A stretch of DNA of 5,381 nt, taken from contig JAUWMS010000240.1 in the NCBI GenBank assembly GCA_030613045.1, positions 1 to 5,381 on the forward strand, written 5' to 3'. Positions within the stretch are counted from its first letter, which is position 1. Every line of letters begins with the position of its first letter. Shown here piece after piece: positions 1 through 5,381 of the stretch. The notes under the pieces were generated by a model. That model was not told the DNA's origin. It did no database searches and saw nothing but the letters and a program-made list of their open reading frames with translations. The position numbers were made by a program, and so were the translations under genes. Origin of the DNA: Candidatus Latescibacterota bacterium. Its GTDB lineage: Bacteria; Latescibacterota; 4484-107.

Positions 1-625
1 GTGTGCTTTCAATAAGATCTTGTTTCAGATTGAGATGGTTAACGTCCAGACAAATTCCCACATAATTACCGTCCAACGGACCGAGGATGGACAGCATCTC
101 CGCGGCCGTCTCACCCAAGCATCCGGGAGGCAGCGTCTCCACCGCAATTTTCAGGGGAGGCGGATTCGTTTTTTTGGACAGCACTTCTCGCAGCATGTCC
201 ACACATTTTTTCAGGCTTTCCACACAGAGCGCTAATCGCTCTGTGCGCGTGTCCTCTTCAATAGTACCCACACTGGGATGAATTACAAGGCAGCGCGCGT
301 TCAGGGCGATAAGCCTGTCAAAACACAGACGAATCGCTTCTATCGTATTTTCCCTCACCGCTATGTCAGGATCTGAGATATCCATAACGCCTAAGGATGG
401 AACGGTTCCTCCATAAGGCAAGTGAAATGACCATGTCCGAATCCCGTTGTTCGCAAGCATCTCTTTGAGTTCCCGGAATTTATCCGCATTCTCAAGAAAC
501 GTGAAGTACCCAAGATTCAATTCCACCAGCGAAAAACCGCGGCGAACGAAAAGTCTGAAATGCTTTTCCGGATCAATATCCTTGACAATATGGGTGGATA
601 CTCCAAATCGTTTTTTATCGAACAT
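1..625 (-). CDS. sugar phosphate isomerase/epimerase family TIM-barrel protein (3' end off the window)
   Basis: The first 208 residues of a protein that runs off the left edge. Seen: an alternating beta/alpha pattern with family-typical metal-site motifs, namely SFHLPYG (H68), VIHPS (H116), IAVETLP (E163) and GICLDVNHLN (D194, H197). Known: this spacing of His, Glu and Asp-x-x-His is typical of the xylose-isomerase-like/AP endonuclease 2 superfamily (sugar phosphate isomerases/epimerases such as IolE-, hydroxypyruvate isomerase- or tagatose epimerase-like proteins), which use a divalent metal to move a proton or hydride on a sugar. Members usually have about 270-290 residues, so roughly 70 C-terminal residues lie outside. 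No signal peptide is seen, so it is presumably cytosolic. The ATG at 625 is chosen because AGGAG lies 6 nt upstream. The gene lies 111 nt downstream of the MttB-like gene on the same strand, so cotranscription is likely. The substrate cannot be told from sequence. Family assignment is firm; specificity is unknown. Confidence 0.85.
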   Translation of the reverse strand, partial: MFDKKRFGVSTHIVKDIDPEKHFRLFVRRGFSLVELNLGYFTFLENADKFRELKEMLANNGIRTWSFHLPYGGTVPSLGVMDISDPDIAVRENTIEAIRLCFDRLIALNARCLVIHPSVGTIEEDTRTERLALCVESLKKCVDMLREVLSKKTNPPPLKIAVETLPPGCLGETAAEMLSILGPLDGNYVGICLDVNHLNLKQDLIEST

Positions 626-631
626 GCCTGA

Positions 632-636
632 CTCCT
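632..636 (-). promoter_or_regulatory. ribosome binding site of the isomerase gene
   Basis: AGGAG on the minus strand, 6 nt before the ATG at 625. It fixes this start and shows independent translation initiation after the 111-nt gap from the upstream gene. Confidence 0.7.
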
Positions 637-736
637 GTAATTTTTGCACGGGCGCTCCGTAACCGCACCGATCTCACGGCTGGCGGAAGGCGTCATAGGA
701 TGATAGGTGCGGGTTTTGAGGAACCTACCCACCTAT

Positions 737-2218
737 CTACAGAAATTCCTTCTTCGCTCTGACCAACACATTTTCCAAAGCCCGCCTCTTCTCCTCCGGC
801 CATTCCGGGGGCTGATACGCTTTTATGTTCTCCCTCCATAAGCGGTCGCACGATTCCAGGAGGCTTTTTTCATCGCCTTCCCAGCCGCCGGGCGTTGGCT
901 CATCGGTCAGAAATATCCTGGACGACCACAACTCGCGAAAATGCCGGAACGTGTGATCGCTGCTCAGGAAATTTTCTCCATCCCGGACCTTCTCACGGAT
1001 CTCCTCGAAATTTAGGGATTCCGCATCCACGGGGGTCTGATCTTTCAGCGCAAACTGGGATTTCCGGATCTCCATATCCAGCATCATCTGAGTGGGCGAC
1101 CCCATGCCCCCATTGTCCAGCGTGCCCATGCCCGGATAGCAGATGTCGGCATTTCCGGTCAACTCAGCGTAAGAGTGAACGCCGTAGAGATTCTCACACA
1201 CAGTCTGCAATCCCGGTCGTTTTGTGCCGGGACTGAAGAAGACCTCCACCCACAGATGGCCTCCGAAGCAGGCGTCAAACAACTCCTTTACCGAAAGGTT
1301 GAGCATCGCGGTCTCCGGGCCGTAGCAGGTGACACTGCCGGTTTTCATATCCAGGACATTGGAGATCATTCTTCCACCGAGGTCGGCGTCCGGGTCCATA
1401 CAGAAGGCGGCCGCCATCCCGCCCAGGATTTCCGCCGCGCTCATCACGATGGAACCGGCCAGCGTAACCGGTGTGGACACCCCGATGGTGGGCATCGAAG
1501 CAATGTGGAACCGTTTGATCCCCCTTTTTACTCGTTCCACCATTTCCTCGGCGGATCGTTCCTCCAGAATAAGCGGAGAGGTGATACATTGGGAGCCGGC
1601 GAGGAAGGGCGTGCGCCCAGAGTCGTCGCAGATGATCTCGCCGATCTCCTGGAGATATTTGATCTGCCTCGGGTCAATGGCCTCGATGCCATCCACTTTG
1701 TCCGTATATTTTAGCCCTAGGATGAGCGACTCGATGCGCTCGGTTTCCTGGGGGACATCCTGCCGGTACCAGGTGCTGATGTATCCGATCTCCGGAGTGG
1801 ATTGGGCGAGTTTCATCATCTCGACGAAAATGGACGTATCTACTGGCATCACCTTCTGAGTCGGATAATCGTAGAATTTCGTCGGCCCGCAGTCGAAGGC
1901 GGACATCATAAACGCGCGGCCCAATTTCTCCCGCATCTCCTCCTGCTTGTTCGTCCAGAGGATATGATGCGTCCAGTCTATCCCGCACGTGAGATAAAGT
2001 TCCTGGTCTTCCGCGTCCTGTTCCTGCGTTCTCTTCTGGCTGGCGACCATCTCTTCGATTAACTCACCGGGGATCCGTATCCTTCCGGAAGGCGCCTGGG
2101 AACAGCCGTTTTTGAGCAACAGAGCGGCGATCTCCTCGTTGGCGATCTTCATCCCCTCTTTTCGGAGCAGATCGCGTGTCTTCTCTTGGAGTATTTCTTT
2201 CTCTTTCGCAGATAACAT
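737..2218 (-). CDS. trimethylamine methyltransferase (MttB/COG5598) family protein, non-pyrrolysine type
   Basis: A 493-residue protein, the usual length for the family. Seen: the core segment PTIGVSTPVTLAGS (243-256), KTGSVTCYGPE (292-302), GTLDNGGMGSPTQMMLDMEI (365-384) and the C-terminal FLSSDHTFRHFREL (417-430), which matches the family's 'FLTHDHTLKHFR'-like signature. Known: members transfer a methyl group from a quaternary or tertiary amine to a corrinoid protein. Archaeal MttB uses pyrrolysine and trimethylamine. Non-pyrrolysine relatives demethylate glycine betaine, proline betaine, carnitine or gamma-butyrobetaine. The reading frame has no internal TAG, so this is the non-pyrrolysine type. 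Its substrate cannot be read from sequence. The ATG at 2218 is preferred over the in-frame start at 2275 because AAGGAG sits 6 nt upstream, and the extra 19 residues would be encoded in the repeat-rich spacer. No corrinoid protein gene is adjacent, which is unusual for a characterised demethylase operon. Family firm; function inferred. Confidence 0.9.
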   Translation of the reverse strand: MLSAKEKEILQEKTRDLLRKEGMKIANEEIAALLLKNGCSQAPSGRIRIPGELIEEMVASQKRTQEQDAEDQELYLTCGIDWTHHILWTNKQEEMREKLGRAFMMSAFDCGPTKFYDYPTQKVMPVDTSIFVEMMKLAQSTPEIGYISTWYRQDVPQETERIESLILGLKYTDKVDGIEAIDPRQIKYLQEIGEIICDDSGRTPFLAGSQCITSPLILEERSAEEMVERVKRGIKRFHIASMPTIGVSTPVTLAGSIVMSAAEILGGMAAAFCMDPDADLGGRMISNVLDMKTGSVTCYGPETAMLNLSVKELFDACFGGHLWVEVFFSPGTKRPGLQTVCENLYGVHSYAELTGNADICYPGMGTLDNGGMGSPTQMMLDMEIRKSQFALKDQTPVDAESLNFEEIREKVRDGENFLSSDHTFRHFRELWSSRIFLTDEPTPGGWEGDEKSLLESCDRLWRENIKAYQPPEWPEEKRRALENVLVRAKKEFL

Positions 2219-2224
2219 TTCACA

Positions 2225-2230
2225 CTCCTT
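2225..2230 (-). promoter_or_regulatory. ribosome binding site deciding the MttB-like start
   Basis: AAGGAG on the minus strand, 6 nt before the ATG at 2218. The longer in-frame alternative beginning at 2275 has no comparable site and would translate the inverted heptamer block. Confidence 0.75.
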
Positions 2231-2236
2231 TTCAAT

Positions 2237-2328
2237 AATGAGCAATGAGTAATGAACCAGACTCCACCCAACCACCTAACCGTGATGGGATGGTTGTATT
2301 GCTCATTCCTCATTGTTCATTGCTCATT
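2237..2328. repeat. two facing blocks of a 7-bp repeat (AATGAGC-like) forming a long inverted repeat
   Basis: The left block (2237-2257) reads aatgagc, aatgagt, aatgaac on the plus strand. The right block (2301-2328) reads gctcatt, cctcatt, gttcatt, gctcatt, the reverse complement of the same heptamer. The blocks can pair over about 20 bp with a few mismatches. Inside them caacca (2269-2274) can pair with tggttg (2291-2296), extending the structure. It fills the spacer between the ROK stop and the Shine-Dalgarno of the MttB-like gene, so any shared transcript would carry a large hairpin there. The right block ends inside the ROK stop codon. This may be an expanded short tandem repeat or a small dispersed palindromic element; no transposase or target duplication is seen. 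Confidence 0.75.
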
Positions 2329-3557
2329 CACGAAAGGTAGGGGAAAAAATCCTGATAGACCAGGGTGGCCGCTCCTATAAGAGCCGCGTTATCCCCTAAG
2401 ACTCCTTTTTCGATCCGCACGTTTCTGGATTCTCCGGCGACGAGTTGCTTCCTGACCACCTCTTCGATCATGTTTGAAAGCAGTTCTCCGCTCTCATGGA
2501 TCATGTACCCGGTAAGAACCACGAGTTCCGGATCGCTGTAGTTGATGACGTTTGCCACGGCCAAGCCGAGGTGACATCCGATTTCTTCTACCATTTCGAG
2601 GATCCTCTCGTCTTCCTTCGCGGCATGAAAGATCGCTCGGGCCAAAAGGTGTTCGGGCAAACCCTCTTTCATAAGAAGCCCCTTGAATCTTTCGCCATTT
2701 TCCAACGCCTTCCTCACCCGCGCGATCAAAGCCGAACCCGAAGCCACGGTTTCCAGACAACCTCGTTTTCCGCATCGGCATTTCGGGCCGTTGGGCGTCG
2801 CCTGAATATGGCCGATTTCCCCTTCCATACTAAACGCTCCGTGATAAACGCTTCCGTTAAGAACCGCCGCCGATCCGATACCGGAATCCATATCTATGCA
2901 TACCATATTGGTAACGGCTTTCCCAGCGCCATAATGGTACTCTCCGAGAGCCATCGCTCGCCCGTCTCCTTCCACAAAGGTTTTCAGTCCGTACGATTTG
3001 ATAAGGAGGTCTCTGACCGGAACGTTCCGCCAGCCAAAGCGGTTGGAGAGAATCAGCGTCCCTTTCCCGGGATCGAATATACCCTCGAAGCTGGCTCCGA
3101 GTCCCAGTATGTTTTTTTTATCGAGATGAAGCGCGTGAACCAGGGAATCGGCCGCGCGGGCGAAGTTTTCAAACACCCTCGTTTCCCCTTTTTCAACTTC
3201 GGCGGCCACTTTGACTTCCTTCTTGATGTCCCCGAGCAGATTCAATAAAGCCACGGTGATCTCATCGGCAAAGAACGTGGCGGCCATCACGTGCCGGGCT
3301 TCCGGATTCAGACTCAGCAGGATAGGTCTTCTTCCTCCGGAGGACTGCCCGAATCCTGTCTCCCGGACAAAATTATTTTTTTTGAGTATTTTAATCAGGT
3401 TTGTAATGGTCCCGGGACTCAGTCGGGTCGTTCTGGAAATCTCTGCCTGAGAGATAGGACTATTGTTTCTGATTACGTCTAACACCAGGTTGATATTCAA
3501 GTTTTGCATCGATTGGAGATTCGCGGTTTGATTTTTTTGTTTCTTCTGCATAGCCAT
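2328..3557 (-). CDS. ROK-family transcriptional regulator (NagC/XylR type)
   Basis: A 409-residue protein with the full regulator layout. Residues about 20-82 form a winged helix-turn-helix (ISQAEISRTTRLSPGTITNL, with the wing at GGRRPILL), followed by a ROK sugar-kinase-like domain to the end. Seen: the ROK zinc motif, with H250 in EIGH and CRCGKRGC supplying C260, C262 and C267. EGDGRAMALGE (196-206) corresponds to the catalytic ENDANAAALGE segment of ROK kinases and keeps D198. The N-terminal phosphate-binding DxGxT is absent (AATFFADE, 92-99) and GTGIG has become DSGIG (224-228), so kinase activity is unlikely. Known: such proteins bind DNA as dimers or tetramers and release it on binding a sugar or sugar phosphate. 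The start is ambiguous. GGGAG lies 3 nt before the ATG at 3557 but 9 nt before the in-frame ATG at 3551, and the shorter form is equally likely. It lies upstream of and on the same strand as the MttB-like gene. The ligand is unknown. Confidence 0.93.
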   Translation of the reverse strand: MAMQKKQKNQTANLQSMQNLNINLVLDVIRNNSPISQAEISRTTRLSPGTITNLIKILKKNNFVRETGFGQSSGGRRPILLSLNPEARHVMAATFFADEITVALLNLLGDIKKEVKVAAEVEKGETRVFENFARAADSLVHALHLDKKNILGLGASFEGIFDPGKGTLILSNRFGWRNVPVRDLLIKSYGLKTFVEGDGRAMALGEYHYGAGKAVTNMVCIDMDSGIGSAAVLNGSVYHGAFSMEGEIGHIQATPNGPKCRCGKRGCLETVASGSALIARVRKALENGERFKGLLMKEGLPEHLLARAIFHAAKEDERILEMVEEIGCHLGLAVANVINYSDPELVVLTGYMIHESGELLSNMIEEVVRKQLVAGESRNVRIEKGVLGDNAALIGAATLVYQDFFPYLS

Positions 3558-3580
3558 GTTCTCCCATCCAATGAGGCTAC

Positions 3581-3601
3581 TTTATTTACTTATTAAACAA
3601 A
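3581..3601. promoter_or_regulatory. AT-rich imperfect palindrome, candidate ROK operator
   Basis: A 21-bp imperfect palindrome centred on 3591, with half-sites tttatttact and attaaacaaa; 8 of 10 base pairs are complementary. It begins 24 nt upstream of the ATG at 3557 and touches the predicted -10 element, where a bound repressor would block transcription. ROK regulators commonly bind AT-rich palindromes of about this size and commonly regulate themselves. That this protein binds this site is inference from position. Confidence 0.45.
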
Positions 3602-3628
3602 CTTACTACAAACCCATTTTTTTGTCAA
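3600..3628 (-). promoter_or_regulatory. sigma70-type promoter for the ROK gene
   Basis: On the minus strand a perfect TTGACA -35 (3623-3628) is followed after 17 nt by TAAGTT (3600-3605), a weak -10 matching TATAAT at three positions. The transcript would begin inside or just after the palindrome at 3581-3601 and would include the ROK, MttB-like and isomerase genes if no terminator intervenes; none was seen. The -35 is convincing; the -10 is approximate. Confidence 0.5.
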
Positions 3629-3649
3629 GTATTTTTTTGGTCTCCTGAC

Positions 3650-3777
3650 TTAGAGCCTCTCCGAAAACCTTATTTTTCTAAGGAATTTACCCTTTAGGGT
3701 TTCATCATGGCGCAGCCTGAAGGCTGGATTCCAGAGTGGAAGGGGGACTCGAGGGTGGGGTTCGGATAGGCTTCTAA
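3650..3777. mobile_element. short non-autonomous element with terminal inverted repeats (MITE-like), element A
   Basis: The left end ttagagcctctccgaa (3650-3665) and right end ttcggataggcttctaa (3761-3777) are inverted copies, differing by one substitution and one inserted base. If the element proper is taken as 3653-3774 it is flanked on both sides by the dinucleotide TA, consistent with insertion at TA. The interior has no gene but three small hairpins: CCTTA/TAAGG (3668-3683), ACCC-TTTA-GGGT (3689-3700) and CAGCC-TGAA-GGCTG (3713-3726). Size, paired ends and lack of coding capacity fit a MITE mobilised by a transposase elsewhere. The mobilising family cannot be named from this copy alone. 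Confidence 0.6.
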
Positions 3778-3895
3778 GCAGGACAAAAATTCCGGGCATC
3801 CAAAAGCGTTTCGTCACCATTTCCCGAATAGCGACTTATCCTGCATTATTCATAAACTTCAGCTATGAAGGCCGGAAATTCAGGAGGACAAATAA

Positions 3896-3967
3896 ACCCG
3901 TAAACGGGTAACTCCGACACCCGATGAGCCAGAGGCCAATACAGAGACGGAGTTCCCGCTTTAGCGG
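3896..3967. repeat. paired hairpin units inside element B
   Basis: ACCCG-TAAA-CGGGT (3896-3909) followed by AACTCCG (3910-3916) faces CGGAGTT (3948-3954) followed by CCGC-TTTA-GCGG (3956-3967). Each half is a small hairpin with a TAAA/TTTA loop, and the two halves together form an imperfect 20-bp inverted repeat (3897-3916 with 3948-3967) around a 31-bp centre. The arrangement resembles REP-type nested palindromes. No U-run follows, so it is not a canonical terminator. Confidence 0.6.
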
Positions 3968-3974
3968 TCTATAA

Positions 3975-3991
3975 CCTGGATTATTCGCAAA
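3975..3991. repeat. degenerate internal copy of the element B terminal repeat
   Basis: cctggattattcgcaaa matches the left terminus cctgcattattcataaa at 14 of 17 positions and has the same orientation. The preceding ATAA also matches the base context outside the right terminus read on the minus strand. It suggests that element B contains the end of a related older element or arose by internal rearrangement. Confidence 0.5.
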
Positions 3992-4007
3992 TCTGTGATT
4001 TCATGCC

Positions 4008-4043
4008 CAGTTTCAGGCTTTACTCAAGCCTTCTCGAAAACTG
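4008..4043. repeat. two-tier hairpin in element B
   Basis: An inner stem AGGCTT/AAGCCT (4015-4020 with 4026-4031, loop TACTC) sits within an outer stem CAGTTTC/GAAAACTG (4008-4014 with 4036-4043), separated by a 4-nt bulge. It lies just beyond the 3' end of the URO-D gene and could slow or protect that transcript, but it has no U-tract on either strand. Confidence 0.45.
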
Positions 4044-4107
4044 AGTTTTGAGACCAAAAATTTAAAATGCCTTGGGACACAAGTGTAAGGAAGAGTTCTG
4101 TCCGAAT

Positions 4108-5229
4108 TTATGAATAATGCAGGTTATGAGACGCTACAGGGGGAAGATCAAAAACCTTGATGGCTCCTCCCTCATCATCGTGAACGCCGGGACGAACGGA
4201 TGAGCATTGCCTCCGTCGTTCCAGCGCGGCTTCCGCCATCGCCCGGATATTCTCCGGCGGCACGTTTGGAAGAATGGCCTCATGACTCGGACTGATAATG
4301 AGATTCGGCCCGAGGAGCCGCTTGACTCTTCGGACATCCGCCTTGACCGCTTCCGGACTGCCGTGCACCAGCAGGTCTTGGGTGTCTATGCCGCCCATAA
4401 ACGCGATTTTTCCTTTGAAATCGGCGGCAAGCGTTTCGGCATCCATGTGCGCGGCTTTGGCCTGGAGCGGATGAAGACAGTCCACCCTGGCCTCGATCAG
4501 GCGGCCAATGACTTTGTGAATCGCGCCGCAGGAATGCAGGATCGCCTGGTACCCGTGATGGTGTGCCTGCTCGGTGAATCTTCGGAACCACGGCATGATG
4601 AACTCGTCGAACTGGGCCGGCCCGCATATCAGATCCACTTGCGTGCCAAAATCGTTTCCGAAGAAGAAGCCATCCACCCGATCTCCGGCGACGGCAAAAA
4701 AGCGTTCGTTCGCCTCGTAATAAAACTCGCACACGTGATCGGTCACCGCATGCACCACCTCCGGATGGGTGTACATCTTGATCATATAGCTTTCCATGCC
4801 GAACAAATCCATCACGTTGTGGTAGAAACACGTCCAGAAGCCGCTGGCGCGATAGACCGGTCCGGCGTTTTTGAGGGCTTCGAGACACATGTCGAAGTGC
4901 AGAAAGTCCGGATTGGGCCACGGGAAATCCGCCACCTCCTTCACGTCTTCGCATTCCGCGAATGGTCCGGCCTGGCCATGCATGGCCTTATCCAGTCCGG
5001 CATCGAACATCTCCCTGCCGTCTGGATCCCGGTACGCATCCGGGAAGAATTGAGGACAGATCCAACGAAAATCATCCTTCAATTCCTGCCGAAGCGTTTC
5101 CTCCGTGTTCGTGCCGAAATATCGGTCCAGGATGGGCCAGGTATCATCGTGGGGATTCCCCAGCCAGAATCCGCACCGGTCCGGGGGCTCGCCGGAAATG
5201 ATTGCCTTTACGCGCTCTCTGCTGTTCAT
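4108..5229 (-). CDS. uroporphyrinogen decarboxylase (URO-D) family protein, cobamide methyltransferase-like, 3' end altered by insertion
   Basis: A 373-residue URO-D fold protein, more like MtaA/MtbA-type methylcobamide methyltransferases than haem-pathway HemE. Seen: GNDFGTQ (191-197), ILHSCGAI (230-237) carrying the zinc-binding His-x-Cys (H232, C234), FMGGIDTQDLL (277-287) and IISPSHEAILPNVPPENIRAMAEAA (311-335). MtaA-type enzymes place a third zinc ligand, a Cys, near the 'SPxC' position; here it is SPSH, so H316 may replace it. Known: such proteins move methyl groups between a corrinoid and a thiol or other acceptor. HemE activity is unlikely. The family normally ends near residue 337. 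The remaining tail of about 36 residues looks unrelated, and its last residues (NLHYS) plus the TAA stop come from the terminal repeat of element B. The ATG at 5229 is chosen because the domain begins there (MNSRERV) and AAAGGA lies about 11 nt upstream, a weak site. The gene is separated from the ROK gene by two mobile elements and is probably a separate unit. Acceptor and donor are unknown. Confidence 0.88.
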   Translation of the reverse strand: MNSRERVKAIISGEPPDRCGFWLGNPHDDTWPILDRYFGTNTEETLRQELKDDFRWICPQFFPDAYRDPDGREMFDAGLDKAMHGQAGPFAECEDVKEVADFPWPNPDFLHFDMCLEALKNAGPVYRASGFWTCFYHNVMDLFGMESYMIKMYTHPEVVHAVTDHVCEFYYEANERFFAVAGDRVDGFFFGNDFGTQVDLICGPAQFDEFIMPWFRRFTEQAHHHGYQAILHSCGAIHKVIGRLIEARVDCLHPLQAKAAHMDAETLAADFKGKIAFMGGIDTQDLLVHGSPEAVKADVRRVKRLLGPNLIISPSHEAILPNVPPENIRAMAEAALERRRQCSSVRPGVHDDEGGAIKVFDLPPVASHNLHYS

Positions 5230-5381
5230 GGGGTGGGTGTTCCTTTGTTGGGATTGGGGCGGAAAATAAAGCGCACTCGCCGCTGTGAAGCGCGTGGGAA
5301 TAGGGATCAGGCGCAGCAATCAGGCCGAAGCGGCTGAGTCTCTCGTTCGGTTTCCTGCCGAGCCAGAGTGAGGCGATACTC
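5230..5381. other. upstream region of the URO-D gene, no gene assigned
   Basis: 152 bp without a supported gene or recognisable promoter. One minus-strand frame is open from the right edge to a TGA at 5307-5309 (24 residues ending RPDCCA). It could be the end of a neighbouring gene but is too short to judge. The plus strand at 5230-5259 has four runs of three or more G beside the URO-D start, covering its weak ribosome binding site. Confidence 0.35.

Larger units (their letters stand above)
3836..4127. mobile_element. MITE-like element B with 17-bp perfect terminal inverted repeats and TTAT target duplication
   Basis: The left terminus cctgcattattcataaa (3840-3856) and right terminus tttatgaataatgcagg (4107-4123) are perfect 17-bp inverted repeats bounding a 284-bp element. 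Both ends are flanked by TTAT (3836-3839 and 4124-4127), a clear 4-bp target duplication. No transposase or credible open frame lies inside, so it is non-autonomous. The ends start with CC and the duplication is 4 bp and AT-rich, which would suit an IS1380-like transposase; that is a weak guess. The interior holds hairpins and a second, degenerate copy of the terminal repeat, described separately. The right end overlaps the last 16 bp of the URO-D gene, so insertion changed that gene's 3' end. The perfect termini and intact duplication suggest a fairly recent insertion. Confidence 0.8.

Noticed and set aside
517..739. Read-through of the MttB-like TAG stop as pyrrolysine, or a separate 71-codon minus-strand gene
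   Set aside because: The family domain is complete before the TAG, and a second TAG follows four codons later. In known MttB the pyrrolysine is internal. The 71-codon frame overlaps the isomerase start in another frame and has no ribosome binding site.
1175..1859. Overlapping plus-strand open frames within the MttB-like gene
   Set aside because: Shadows of the minus-strand gene, with low-complexity, motif-free translations.
2496..3248. Plus-strand open frame of 250 codons
   Set aside because: Antisense to the ROK gene across its conserved kinase-like domain; no recognisable domain of its own.
3713..3726. CAGCC-TGAA-GGCTG hairpin as a transcription terminator
   Set aside because: The stem is only 5 bp with no U-run on either strand; better explained as part of element A.
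4207..5337. Long plus-strand open frame (376 codons)
   Set aside because: It is the antisense shadow of the URO-D gene, whose protein has clear family motifs. The plus-strand product has none.
5307..5381. Minus-strand fragment open from the right edge to a stop
   Set aside because: 24 residues with no recognisable motif; cannot be told from chance.

Overview
The window is bacterial. It carries four protein genes, all on the minus strand, and about 550 bp of mobile-element-like intergenic DNA. In transcription order (right to left) they are a URO-D family protein of the cobamide-dependent methyltransferase type (4108-5229), a ROK-family transcriptional regulator (2328-3557), a trimethylamine methyltransferase (MttB/COG5598) family protein without pyrrolysine (737-2218), and the first 208 residues of a xylose-isomerase-like TIM-barrel sugar phosphate isomerase/epimerase (from 625, running off the left edge). 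There are no RNA genes, CRISPR arrays or complete transposases. MttB-like and URO-D-like proteins beside ROK regulators and TIM-barrel isomerases are typical of uncultivated anaerobic heterotrophs, for example the Planctomycetota/Verrucomicrobiota/Lentisphaerota sphere. That is only an impression; nothing here fixes the phylum.

Region by region: 1-625 is the truncated isomerase with a strong Shine-Dalgarno. 626-736 is a short spacer. 737-2218 is the MttB-like gene with a strong Shine-Dalgarno. 2219-2327 is a spacer holding seven copies of a 7-bp repeat (consensus AATGAGC) arranged as two facing blocks, one of which supplies the regulator's stop codon. 2328-3557 is the ROK gene. 3558-3630 holds a good sigma70-type promoter and an AT-rich palindrome that overlaps its -10. 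3650-3777 and 3840-4123 are two different short non-coding elements with terminal inverted repeats (MITE-like). The second is flanked by a 4-bp direct repeat (TTAT) and has landed at the 3' end of the URO-D gene, so that its terminal repeat now encodes the last residues and stop codon. 5230-5381 is a short upstream stretch without a clear gene.

Working model (inference): the ROK protein senses a sugar-like ligand and represses its own transcript, which continues through the MttB-like and isomerase genes. Together with the URO-D protein this would be a corrinoid-dependent demethylation module for a methylated, possibly sugar-linked, substrate. The corrinoid carrier protein and its reductive activator are not in the window, so the pathway is incomplete as seen and the substrate is unknown.
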